Source of the DNA: JACCZX01 sp963786295
Lineage (GTDB): Bacteria > Pseudomonadota > Gammaproteobacteria > Burkholderiales > Burkholderiaceae_F
Direction of reading: 5' to 3'
Assembly (NCBI GenBank): GCA_963786295.1
Contig: CAWAYV010000029.1
Location: forward strand, 79,883-143,882
Length of the DNA stretch: 64,000 nucleotides
Shown here: in pieces, positions 37,996-46,002 of the stretch
Layout of the letters: the number at the start of each line of letters is the position of its first letter
Position numbering within the stretch: position 1 is the stretch's first letter
The notes under the pieces: model-generated
Seen by the model: the letters and a program-made list of their open reading frames with translations, nothing else
Database searches by the model: none
Told to the model about the DNA's origin: nothing
Program-made: the position numbers and the translations under genes

Positions 37996-38733
37996 TCATT
38001 TTCCTTGAAAACGCGGGTCGAGCAAGATGTCTGTTTCCGGATTTCGCTGCACAGGCCGCGCGCCTTGCGCTAGCAGTTCGCGAAAGCGCTTCTTTTGAGC
38101 ATCGAACAGCTCGTTGATGCGCTGTGTCTCAGCGTGCGCATCACTCAGGATTTTTTCCTCGGCACTTAGCTGCTGTTGGTTCGATACATAGCTGCGCTTG
38201 ATCTGATCCGGCAGCACACGCTTCTTGTAGAACTCCGATTCATCGTCGAGCTTCTTGCGCTCACCATTCAGGCCGGCGATGCGCTGGCTGGCGCGCGCTA
38301 TGGCCTGCGCAGCGGTTTCGAGCGACTTGGCACGCGCCGCTTCGATCTCTTCATCACTGGCATACGCTTCGAGCAATGATTTGTCGCGGCGCCGCTGCGC
38401 GAGCTGCCTGTCTTCGTCTTCCAGCCGCTTCTTCGCTTCATTGGCGCGTGCACGCAGCTCGTCCTGCGTCAATGGCCGCGGAATAGTGCGGCGCAAGGAG
38501 CCATCGCGGTTCAACTCGCGCACGTCGGAATTGGCACACTCCTGGGGCACACGATCACCCGAAAAAGTCTTGCCGCTTACGGTGCAAGTGAAGATCGACC
38601 CTTGAATCGTTCCCGGAGCGGCCCACACCGAACCGGTGCTTGCCAGCACACAAACGCTGCAGAACGACATCAACGCGACGCACCGGCGAGGCCGCACCCC
38701 CCGGAAGAAATAAAGTAATGAGTCACGCTGCAT
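37996..38733 (-). CDS. DUF4124-type periplasmic coiled-coil protein
   Basis: About 245 residues from ATG 38733. A signal peptide (about residues 1-38, ending VWA) is followed by a short DUF4124-like module with paired cysteines (SIFTCTVSGKTFSGDRVPQEC), then a long Lys/Glu/Arg-rich coiled coil (about 85-220). Betaproteobacterial proteins with this layout are common but functionally uncharacterised. The start overlaps the pyrE end by 11 bases. Confidence 0.65.
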   Translation of the reverse strand: MQRDSLLYFFRGVRPRRCVALMSFCSVCVLASTGSVWAAPGTIQGSIFTCTVSGKTFSGDRVPQECANSDVRELNRDGSLRRTIPRPLTQDELRARANEAKKRLEDEDRQLAQRRRDKSLLEAYASDEEIEAARAKSLETAAQAIARASQRIAGLNGERKKLDDESEFYKKRVLPDQIKRSYVSNQQQLSAEEKILSDAHAETQRINELFDAQKKRFRELLAQGARPVQRNPETDILLDPRFQGK

Positions 38734-39412
38734 ATTTGGCCCGATATTGTTCCATGGCGGAACGAAAAGCGCGCGCATCCCGCGCGTGGGGTGAATCGGA
38801 ATCGAGAAACTGCATCAGGTCGCCGAAGTTCGCAATCGATATCACCGGGATGCCGAACTCCTGCTCAAACGCTTGAACCGCCGACTGCGACGACAGGCTC
38901 TCGCCGCTTCCCGCCATGGCAGCGGCACGTTCCACCCGGTCGAGCGCGATCAATACTGCAACCGGCGTGGCGCCGTGCGCGCGGATCAGCTCGACCGATT
39001 CGCGCTTCGCCGCACCGTCGGTAATCACGTCATCGACGATCACGACTCGCCCCGCGAGCGGACTCCCGACGATGACACCACCTTCTCCATGATCCTTCGC
39101 TTCCTTGCGGTTGAATGCGAACGGCACGTCAACGCCGAGGTTGGCCAGTGCGACCGCGGTAGCGGATGCCAACGTAATGCCTTTGTACGCAGGGCCGAAC
39201 AACATATCGAATTCGACGCGCCCTTGCGCACGCGCCTGCAACAATGTCTGTGCATAAAACGTCGCCAGCCGCCCTAGGCTGGCGCCGCGATTGAAAAGGC
39301 CGGCATTAAAAAAATAGGGCGACAAACGACCGGCTTTCGTTTTGAACTCGCCGAATGTCAGCACCTTACTGGCCATTGCAAACTCGATAAATTGTTGTTG
39401 CAGAGAATCCAC
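38723..39412 (-). CDS. pyrE: Orotate phosphoribosyltransferase
   Basis: 229 residues; makes OMP from orotate and PRPP in pyrimidine synthesis. The PRPP-binding signature is VVIVDDVITDGAA and the catalytic flexible loop KEAKDHGEGG is present. Divergent from xth, the usual arrangement in betaproteobacteria. Uninterrupted. Confidence 0.96.
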   Translation of the reverse strand: MDSLQQQFIEFAMASKVLTFGEFKTKAGRLSPYFFNAGLFNRGASLGRLATFYAQTLLQARAQGRVEFDMLFGPAYKGITLASATAVALANLGVDVPFAFNRKEAKDHGEGGVIVGSPLAGRVVIVDDVITDGAAKRESVELIRAHGATPVAVLIALDRVERAAAMAGSGESLSSQSAVQAFEQEFGIPVISIANFGDLMQFLDSDSPHARDARAFRSAMEQYRAKYAA

Positions 39413-39559
39413 GTCGAGAGTCTTGGGTTAGGTCGAACGGACGATGCGTATAACCTTAGTCCAATACTGGTCCCGCTGATTTTGCCGCAAGCCATCGCAT
39501 CAAACGACCAAAATTGACGTGATTTTTCGGTTTAGCTTGGAAATGTCCTGGCTTTTGCC
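39413..39559. promoter_or_regulatory. Divergent pyrE/xth intergenic region
   Basis: 147 bases without a gene, locally AT-rich. A TTGACG hexamer at 39514-39519 is a good -35 match for xth, but the hexamer 17 bases further (TTGGAA) is a poor -10. No attenuator-like hairpin for pyrE was recognised. Promoters are placed here by position rather than by strong sequence. Confidence 0.35.
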
Positions 39560-40333
39560 ATGTTCCGGATCACCACCCTTAACGTTAACGGCATCCGTTC
39601 GGCGACGCGCAAAGGCTTGACGCAGTGGCTCGAGCAATCGAAGCCCGATGTCGTCTGTCTGCAGGAAGTGAAGGCCGATGAATGCGACATTCCCGCAGAG
39701 AGCCGGCCGCACGGTATGCGCGCGTGGTATCACTGCGCAACCAGGCGTGGCTACGCGGGCACCGCGCTGCTTACGGCGAAGCGTCCACGCGAAGTCCGCC
39801 TCGGTTTCGGATCGAAAGAATTCGACGCCGAGGGCCGCTATGTCGAAGCGCAATTTTCCACTGTTACCGTCATCTCTGTGTATTTTCCGTCCGGTTCATC
39901 CGGACCGCACCGGCAGGAATCGAAGTATCGGTTCCTGGCCAAGTTTCTTCCTCATCTGAGACGACTCGTAGCCAGCGGGCGCGAGTTTATTTTGTGCGGC
40001 GACATCAACATCGCGCACCGCGAAATCGATTTGAAGAACTGGCGCAGCAATCAAAAGCACTCGGGATTCCTGCCCGAAGAGCGCGCGTGGCTCTCGCGCG
40101 TGTTCGAGCAGCACGGCTGGGTCGATGTATTCCGCGCGCTCGATCCGCGCCCCGAGCGCTATACGTGGTGGAGCAACTTTGGCCAAGCCTATGCGAAAAA
40201 CGTCGGCTGGCGGATCGACTATCAGATCGCGACGCCGGGCATCGCCAAACGGGCACGTACCGCGGAGATCTTCATGGACCGGCGCTTCTCGGATCACGCG
40301 CCATTGACCATCGGATACACCGGCCGTTTATGA
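39560..40333 (+). CDS. xth: Exodeoxyribonuclease III
   Basis: 257-residue exonuclease/endonuclease/phosphatase-fold DNA repair enzyme (AP endonuclease and 3'-5' exonuclease). Motifs: LNVNGIRSA, CLQEVKADE with the metal glutamate, CGDINIAHREIDL, and the terminal RFSDHAPLTI with catalytic Asp-His. Length and start normal. Confidence 0.95.
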   Translation: MFRITTLNVNGIRSATRKGLTQWLEQSKPDVVCLQEVKADECDIPAESRPHGMRAWYHCATRRGYAGTALLTAKRPREVRLGFGSKEFDAEGRYVEAQFSTVTVISVYFPSGSSGPHRQESKYRFLAKFLPHLRRLVASGREFILCGDINIAHREIDLKNWRSNQKHSGFLPEERAWLSRVFEQHGWVDVFRALDPRPERYTWWSNFGQAYAKNVGWRIDYQIATPGIAKRARTAEIFMDRRFSDHAPLTIGYTGRL

Positions 40334-40349
40334 ATTTGCGGGCGCGCGA

Positions 40350-41774
40350 ATGATCGAGCCTTCAACGGGCATGCACCGCAGTTGGAGCGACACGCTGCGC
40401 GTGTACGCCGAACCCGCGACGCTGCGCATGTTCTTCCTCGGCTTCTCGGCCGGTTTGCCATTGTTGCTGGTGCTGGGGACGCTGTCGTTTCGATTGCGCG
40501 AGGTTGGAATCGATCGCACCACTATTGGCTATCTGAGCTGGGTCGGCCTCGCCTATGGATTCAAGTGGGCGTGGGCGCCGTTGGTCGATCGGTTGCCATT
40601 GCCGTGGCTGACTCGTACCTTGGGGCGCCGCCGCAGTTGGTTGCTGGCATCGCAGCTCGCGATCATCAGCGGGTTGATCGGCATGGCGTTGATGAATCCA
40701 CTCGACGGATTGCACGCGCTGGTGTGGTTCGCACTGATCGTGGCGTTCGCATCAGCGACACAGGACATTGCACTGGATGCCTACCGGATTGAATCGGCCG
40801 CGGTCGAGAAGCAGGCCGCGCTCGCAGCGATGTATCAGACGGGTTACCGGCTAGCGACCATTTGGGCCGGCGCCGGGGTGCTGTGGATTGCCGCGCGAGC
40901 GGCGGGCGATGTCAGTGCCGAAGTCTCACAGGCAAGCGTGCAGATCTCGTCCGCGTGGACCACCGCTTATCTGGCGATGGCGGTATCGATGCTGGTCGGC
41001 GTCATCGCCGTCTTTCTCGCGCCCGAGCCGGTCCGCAGCGAAGCACGCGACGTCGTCGCCGTCGAAGAACTCGAGTTGGCGCAACGACTTGCCGCCGAGC
41101 GCGGTGTCTCGATTCCTGCCGCGCGGATGCTCGCCTGGCTGCAAACGGCCGTGGTTGGGCCGTTCGCTGATTTCATCCGACGTTTTCGCTGGCACGCGCT
41201 GCTGCTGCTCGCGTTGATCGCCACTTATCGCATTTCCGACGTGGTACTGGGCGTGATGGCGTTTCCGTTCTATGTAGACATGGGCTACTCGAAAGACGAA
41301 GTGGCGGCGATTTCGAAGGTTTATGGCGTGCTGATGACGCTGGCCGGCGCATTCATCGGCGGAGCGCTGGCGCTGCGCTTCGGCGTCATGCGAATCTTGT
41401 TTGCCGGTGCGGTGCTATCGGCAGCGTCGAACTTGCTGTTCGCGTGGCTCGCAACACGCGGCCACGACCTGACCGGACTGATCTTCGTGATCTCGGCCGA
41501 CAACTTATCCGGAGGCATCGCGTCGGCGGCATTCATTGCGTACTTATCGAGCCTCACCAACATCGCGTATTCGGCCACGCAATATGCGCTGTTCTCATCG
41601 GTGATGCTGTTGCTGCCGAAATTCGTTGCCGGATTCTCCGGTGCGTTCGTCGACGCTCATGGGTATGTCACGTTTTTTCACACCACGGCGTGGCTCGGCG
41701 TGCCAGTGTTGCTGCTGATATGGCTAGTGAGCCGTGCGCGGACGGCCAGAGTTCAGGGCTCGCCGTCCCAGTAG
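40350..41774 (+). CDS. ampG: AmpG-like muropeptide permease (MFS)
   Basis: 474 residues with 12 or more transmembrane helices. N-terminal FFLGFSAGLPLLLVLGTLSF and the loop ATQDIALDAYRIE (conserved in AmpG and related acetyl-CoA transporter proteins) identify the family. Imports GlcNAc-anhydromuropeptides for wall recycling. Follows xth by 16 bases on the same strand. Its 3' end overlaps the convergent cupin gene by 22 bases. Confidence 0.9.
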   Translation: MIEPSTGMHRSWSDTLRVYAEPATLRMFFLGFSAGLPLLLVLGTLSFRLREVGIDRTTIGYLSWVGLAYGFKWAWAPLVDRLPLPWLTRTLGRRRSWLLASQLAIISGLIGMALMNPLDGLHALVWFALIVAFASATQDIALDAYRIESAAVEKQAALAAMYQTGYRLATIWAGAGVLWIAARAAGDVSAEVSQASVQISSAWTTAYLAMAVSMLVGVIAVFLAPEPVRSEARDVVAVEELELAQRLAAERGVSIPAARMLAWLQTAVVGPFADFIRRFRWHALLLLALIATYRISDVVLGVMAFPFYVDMGYSKDEVAAISKVYGVLMTLAGAFIGGALALRFGVMRILFAGAVLSAASNLLFAWLATRGHDLTGLIFVISADNLSGGIASAAFIAYLSSLTNIAYSATQYALFSSVMLLLPKFVAGFSGAFVDAHGYVTFFHTTAWLGVPVLLLIWLVSRARTARVQGSPSQ

Positions 41775-42268
41775 TCGAGGTCTGTGTCCGGCCGATGCAT
41801 GCGGCCTTTTTCGAGCAGCGGCCCGGCAACCGGCGTGAACGCCAGGTACTTGCCGGAGTCCGGGTATTCGCAAACCTCGGGAAACTCCTGCGTGCTGATC
41901 GACAGGTATTTCAGCGGGGCATTCGATGTGTTGATCAGCTGGTGCGGATATTCCGGACCGGGCGGGATGTCGATCACGTCGCCCTGCCGTACCGCAATCC
42001 GCTCGCCGGCCACGCGCAACGTACCCGACCCTTCGAGAATCACGAACATCTCTTCCTGCGCGTAGTGAAAGTGGTACGGACAGGTCGCTTTGCCCGGCGG
42101 CACCACATCAACCGATGCGCCCAATTTCTTTGCGACGGTGCCGGCGACTCGCCGGCCGATGACGCTCGCCGATCGAACACCCTCATAGAGCGGCGAGTGA
42201 GCTTTCTCCGCCCGCCAATCGACGTCATCCATGTTGCGAACCAGCTTCTCGCGCAGTGTCGCGCTCAT
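41753..42268 (-). CDS. Cupin-domain protein
   Basis: 171 residues. A single cupin barrel with the metal-binding first motif CPYHFHYAQEEMFVILEG and second motif PPGPEYPHQLINTS. Substrate not predictable. ATG 42268 lies at the end of the DUF3617 gene (4-base overlap). An open frame extends upstream to 42559 but lies antisense-like within that gene and is rejected. Convergent with ampG. Confidence 0.85.
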   Translation of the reverse strand: MSATLREKLVRNMDDVDWRAEKAHSPLYEGVRSASVIGRRVAGTVAKKLGASVDVVPPGKATCPYHFHYAQEEMFVILEGSGTLRVAGERIAVRQGDVIDIPPGPEYPHQLINTSNAPLKYLSISTQEFPEVCEYPDSGKYLAFTPVAGPLLEKGRMHRPDTDLDYWDGEP

Positions 42269-42765
42269 TTTTTCTTCGCGGATTTGTAGTCGTTGACATT
42301 GAACTTCATCCCGTTCGACATCACCACGTCTCCCGGCTTCATACCGGCCGTGCACGGGCCGGACCACTGGGCAGTCGCTTTTGTGACGCCGTCCCGCATC
42401 CCCGCCATCGGAGGGTTGAACGTCGTGGTCGATTCGAACGTATAGCTGGACTTGGGATCGCCGACGAATACGCCGCGCGTCGTTGCCGTCGTCGCCCCTA
42501 GCTTGCATGTCGAATCGAAGATCAGGCGGCCACCGTCGCGCTTCATCTGGCTCTTGCACGCCTGTTTGGTCTTGTCCGTCATCGTTGCAGTGATGTCATC
42601 GGTCTTCTCATCGACGCACTGCTGCATCGTCATCGGAACCGCCGCACCCGGCGTCAGCACCGACATCGCCCACAGGCCGGACTTGCGGCGCGGCGCGTCG
42701 TCTGCGGCGATCACGGCAGAACTTACGCCCAGCGCCGCAGCCATCAGTACACACAAGCGGAACAT
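42265..42765 (-). CDS. DUF3617 periplasmic protein
   Basis: 166 residues with a signal peptide (LCVLMAAALGVSSAVIA) and the DUF3617 pattern: RKSGLWAMSV near the mature N-terminus, QQCVDEKTDD and SGPCTAGMKPGD. Four cysteines suggest two disulfides. Function unknown. GGGAGG stands before ATG 42765, which decides this start over one at 42831. Its stop overlaps the cupin start by 4 bases. Confidence 0.85.
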   Translation of the reverse strand: MFRLCVLMAAALGVSSAVIAADDAPRRKSGLWAMSVLTPGAAVPMTMQQCVDEKTDDITATMTDKTKQACKSQMKRDGGRLIFDSTCKLGATTATTRGVFVGDPKSSYTFESTTTFNPPMAGMRDGVTKATAQWSGPCTAGMKPGDVVMSNGMKFNVNDYKSAKKK

Positions 42766-42839
42766 CGGCAGCCTCCCTCTCTGTTTGCCCGACACCGTTT
42801 GAAGTAGACAGCGTTCTGTGCCGGCGAGCAAGCCTTTCG

Positions 42840-43436
42840 TCAGCGCGTTTCGAACCGATACACCGCCAACGCAGCTCTTAGCGTAGGCAACATCGTCACG
42901 CTGGAGCCGTTGGCAAAGACAGCGCGGCCGGTAATGTTCAACCCCACCTTCGCCGCCAGCACTTCAAAGTCCTTCAGCGTGCACAAGTGGATGTTCGGCG
43001 TGTCGTACCACTGATAAGGAATGTGCCGGGTTACCGGCATGCGGCCGGCCAGTAACGACACCGCGTGCTTCCAGTGACCAAAGTTCGGAAAGCTCACAAC
43101 GCCCTGGCGCGCGACTCGTGCCATCTCGCGCAAAATGCCTTCAGCGTTGTGCATCGCCTGCAAAGTCTGCGACAAGACCACCGTGTCGAACATTGCGTCG
43201 GCAAACATCCGCAGGCCGGCGTCGAGATTGGCCTGGATCACGTTGATGCCGGAGCGCACGCATTCGGCCACCTGATCATCGCTGATCTCAACGCCGTATC
43301 CACGACACTGCTTGTGCTCGCGCAGATGCGCGAGCAACGCGCCGTCGCCGCAACCGAGATCAAGCACGCGACTTTCGGGCCGCACCCAGTCGGCAATCTG
43401 CTGCAGGTCGACGCGAAGCGGGCGGGCTGCCGTCAT
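42840..43436 (-). CDS. metW: MetW methionine biosynthesis protein
   Basis: 198-residue class I SAM-methyltransferase-fold protein (LDLGCGDGALLAHL, VLSQTLQAMHN, FPNFGHWKHAVSLL) that accompanies MetX in proteobacteria and is needed for full MetX activity. Its own ATG is at 43434-43436. The out-of-frame metX terminal copy just upstream ends in TGATG with it, the normal overlap for this pair, which supports an ancestral two-gene arrangement. In the present sequence it is also in frame with metX. Confidence 0.88.
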   Translation of the reverse strand: MTAARPLRVDLQQIADWVRPESRVLDLGCGDGALLAHLREHKQCRGYGVEISDDQVAECVRSGINVIQANLDAGLRMFADAMFDTVVLSQTLQAMHNAEGILREMARVARQGVVSFPNFGHWKHAVSLLAGRMPVTRHIPYQWYDTPNIHLCTLKDFEVLAAKVGLNITGRAVFANGSSVTMLPTLRAALAVYRFETR

Positions 43437-44735
43437 CACAGCGCCTGCGCAATATTCTCGAAGTACGCGCGTACCACGCGGTGATAGCGGGCGAAGTGCG
43501 CCGATGGCGCACTCGCCCGCTGGGCGATTATTGATGACCCTCCCCCGACCCCTCCCCGAGAGAGGGGCCGTAGCAAGATCACCGCGTGCGTTCTCATGTG
43601 CCAAGGATCTCGCGATGTTGTCGAAATACGCGCGCACCACGCGGTGATAGCGGACATCATCCAGCAGGAAAGCATCGTGGCCGTGCGGAGCGTCGATTTC
43701 GGCGTAGGCGACGTCGCGCCCGTTGTCGATCAGCGCTTCGACGATTTCGCGCGAGCGCTCGGGCGGAAAGCGCCAGTCGGTGGTGAATGCAGCCAGCAGA
43801 AATTGCGCTCGCGCCGGCGCGAGCGCCGCGACCAGATCGCCGTTTGTGGCCTTGGCCGGGTCGAAATAATCCAGAGCCCGCGTGATCAGCAGATAGGTAT
43901 TGGCGTCGAAGTACTCGGTAAATTTATCGCCTTGGTAACGTAAATAGCGCTCGACCTCGAATTCGATTTCGTAGTGGAACTGATAGTGGGCCTCGCGCAT
44001 CGCCCGGCCGAATTTCTCAGCCATGTCTTCGCCCGACAGATACGTGATGTGGCCGATCATCCGCGCCACGCGCAACCCCCGCTTCGGCACCGTCGCGTGC
44101 GCGTAATAGTCGCCGCCGTGAAAATCCGGATCGGAGCGGATCGCGGTGCGTGCGACTTCGTTGAAAGCAATGTTCTGCGCGGACAATTTCGGAGCCGATG
44201 CAATCGCCACACAGTGAGCGATGCGCTCCGGATATTGAATCGTCCACGACAGCGCCTGCATGGCCCCGAGCGAACCCCCCATTACCGCCGCCCAGCGCTC
44301 GATGCCCAGCACATCGGCCAGCCGTGCTTGCGCGTTGACCCAGTCTTCGACGGTGACGACCGGAAAGCTCGCCCCATACGGCTTGCCAGTCGCGGGATCG
44401 ATCGACATCGGCCCGGTCGAGCCGAAGCACGAACCGAGGTTGTTGACGCCGACGACGAAAAAGCGGCGCGTGTCGACTGGTTTTCCGGGGCCGACCATGT
44501 TGTCCCACCACCCGAGAGAATCGGGATCGTCGGTGTGCAGGCCGGCTACATGATGCGACGCATTCAGCGCATGACAGATCAGGACGGCGTTGCTGCGGTC
44601 AGCGTTAAGCTCGCCGTAGGTTTCAACCATCAATGAGTAGCCGCCGATCGCCGCGCCGCTTGACAACTGAAGCGGCGAGTCGAACCGAAGCAACTGCGGC
44701 GTGACGACGCCGACCGAACCTGGCGAAGCGCTCAT
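42840..44735 (-). CDS. metX: MetX homoserine O-acyltransferase continuous with MetW
   Basis: ATG 44735 opens an alpha/beta-hydrolase-fold homoserine acyltransferase: HALNASHHVAG, nucleophile elbow GGSLGAMQALSW, and catalytic DAPHGHDAFLLDD. It feeds methionine synthesis by sulfhydrylation. The expected end (RYHRVVRAYF-x-NIA..) appears twice. The in-frame copy (plus 43604-43653) is followed by about 110 bases of hairpin-rich DNA and then an out-of-frame second copy (43441-43490) directly before metW. The shift puts metX and metW into one open frame, so a 631-residue fusion is predicted on paper. Separate translation from the metW ATG is also possible. Confidence 0.85.
   Translation of the reverse strand: MSASPGSVGVVTPQLLRFDSPLQLSSGAAIGGYSLMVETYGELNADRSNAVLICHALNASHHVAGLHTDDPDSLGWWDNMVGPGKPVDTRRFFVVGVNNLGSCFGSTGPMSIDPATGKPYGASFPVVTVEDWVNAQARLADVLGIERWAAVMGGSLGAMQALSWTIQYPERIAHCVAIASAPKLSAQNIAFNEVARTAIRSDPDFHGGDYYAHATVPKRGLRVARMIGHITYLSGEDMAEKFGRAMREAHYQFHYEIEFEVERYLRYQGDKFTEYFDANTYLLITRALDYFDPAKATNGDLVAALAPARAQFLLAAFTTDWRFPPERSREIVEALIDNGRDVAYAEIDAPHGHDAFLLDDVRYHRVVRAYFDNIARSLAHENARGDLATAPLSGRGRGRVINNRPAGECAIGALRPLSPRGTRVLREYCAGAVMTAARPLRVDLQQIADWVRPESRVLDLGCGDGALLAHLREHKQCRGYGVEISDDQVAECVRSGINVIQANLDAGLRMFADAMFDTVVLSQTLQAMHNAEGILREMARVARQGVVSFPNFGHWKHAVSLLAGRMPVTRHIPYQWYDTPNIHLCTLKDFEVLAAKVGLNITGRAVFANGSSVTMLPTLRAALAVYRFETR
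43491..43603. repeat. Hairpin-rich insert between duplicated metX termini
   Basis: 113 bases with three separate hairpins: AGTGCGCC/GGCGCACT with a GAT loop (43495-43513), CGCCC/GGGCG (43514-43526) and CCCCTC/GAGGGG (43549-43567). The CCCCTC..GAGGGG type resembles dispersed REP-like intergenic repeats in proteobacteria. It is flanked by two copies of the last 50 bases of metX that are 39/50 identical. Confidence 0.75.
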
Positions 44736-44812
44736 TGTGGACGGAGTTTGCCTGATACCCGCAATGGCAAACTTCGGTCTCACTCGGTTTTTCTCACGGA
44801 AAGGAGCACTTC

Positions 44813-45415
44813 GTGAACTACGTTGTTTACGGAATGGCATCGTCCGGCAACTGCCACAAGGTCAAGATGGCGCTCGATCACCTGCGGCTGCCATATCAAT
44901 GGCGCGAGATCGACACGCTGAAGGGTGAAACGCGAACGCCGTCGTTTCTGGCGATGAATCCCAACGGCCAGGTGCCGGTACTCGCGGTGGATGAAAAGAC
45001 CTACCTGCCCGAATCGGATGCGATCCTGTGGTATCTCGGCGAAGGAACGCCGCTGGTGCCGGAAGACCGGTTCCAACGAGCGCGCGTACTGCAGTGGATG
45101 TTCTTCGAGCAGTACAGCCATGAGACCGCGATTGCGGTCGCACGCTTCCTGCGCGCGTTTCTGAAGAAGCACGACGACCCGCGCCTGCCCGAGCTCCAAA
45201 AGCGCGGTTACGCGGCGCTCGGCGTGATGGACCGGCATCTGTCGGACCGCGCGTACTTCGTCGGCGACGCGCTATCGATCGCTGACTTGGCGCTGTTCGC
45301 CTACACACACAAGGCCGACGAGGGAGGCTTCGACATCGCACCGTATCCTGCCGTTCGTGCGTGGCTCGAGCGAGTTGCCGCAGCGCCCGGCGTGTCGGTC
45401 ATGCCGTCGCCATGA
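44813..45415 (+). CDS. Glutathione S-transferase family protein
   Basis: 200 residues. N-terminal thioredoxin-like domain with MASSGNCHKVKMAL (active-site Ser/Cys region) and the glutathione-binding NPNGQVPVL and ESDAILWYL; C-terminal helical domain with ALSIADLALFAYTH. GTG 44813 has AAGGAG six bases upstream, which decides the start. Divergent from metX; overlaps the DinB gene by 4 bases. Confidence 0.9.
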   Translation: MNYVVYGMASSGNCHKVKMALDHLRLPYQWREIDTLKGETRTPSFLAMNPNGQVPVLAVDEKTYLPESDAILWYLGEGTPLVPEDRFQRARVLQWMFFEQYSHETAIAVARFLRAFLKKHDDPRLPELQKRGYAALGVMDRHLSDRAYFVGDALSIADLALFAYTHKADEGGFDIAPYPAVRAWLERVAAAPGVSVMPSP

Positions 45416-45978
45416 ACCGACTGTTGCAGCACTTTCGTACGCTGGCACACGCGAATCGACTCGCCAATTATCGGTTGCACAGCGCGTGCAGCACGCTGAC
45501 CAACGAAGAATTCAAAGCGCCACGCACGAGTTTCTTTCCGAGCCTATGGGCAACGCTGAATCACATCCTGATCGTCGATTGGTACTACATCGCCGCCCTA
45601 TACCGCGAGCGTGATATGCGACGCGCGTTTGAATCAGAAACGCCGTATGACAACATGCGCGAACTCGCTGCGGCACAGGTGAAATCCGATCAGCGCCTGA
45701 TCGATTGGTGCGAAGCGGCCGACGATGCAGCGCTCGATGCTCCGATAGAAATGGATCGCGAGACGTTCGTACAGCGCGACCTTGCGCGCCATGTGCTGAT
45801 GCACTTACTTACGCATCAAATTCACCATCGCGGCCAGGCGCACGCGATGCTGGCCGGCACCGCGATCAAGCCGCCGCAACTCGACGAATTTGTCATGCCG
45901 AGCGAAACCCATTACCGCGTCGACGACCTCGCTGCACTCGGTTGGACCGAAGCCGACTTGTTCGGACAGCGCGCCTAG
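45412..45978 (+). CDS. DinB family protein
   Basis: 188 residues, four-helix DinB/YfiT fold. Metal ligands are suggested by LNHILIVDWYY and by HQIHHRGQAHAML. Members are metal-dependent thiol transferases or uncharacterised. Translationally coupled to the glutathione S-transferase gene (ATGA), which hints at a thiol-detoxification pair. Confidence 0.88.
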   Translation: MNRLLQHFRTLAHANRLANYRLHSACSTLTNEEFKAPRTSFFPSLWATLNHILIVDWYYIAALYRERDMRRAFESETPYDNMRELAAAQVKSDQRLIDWCEAADDAALDAPIEMDRETFVQRDLARHVLMHLLTHQIHHRGQAHAMLAGTAIKPPQLDEFVMPSETHYRVDDLAALGWTEADLFGQRA

Positions 45979-46002
45979 ACCTCTAAGCACTAACATACGA
46001 CC

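Noticed and set aside
44736..44812. SAM-responsive riboswitch ahead of metX
   Set aside because: The gap to the divergent glutathione S-transferase gene is 77 bases and no recognisable SAM riboswitch core was seen.
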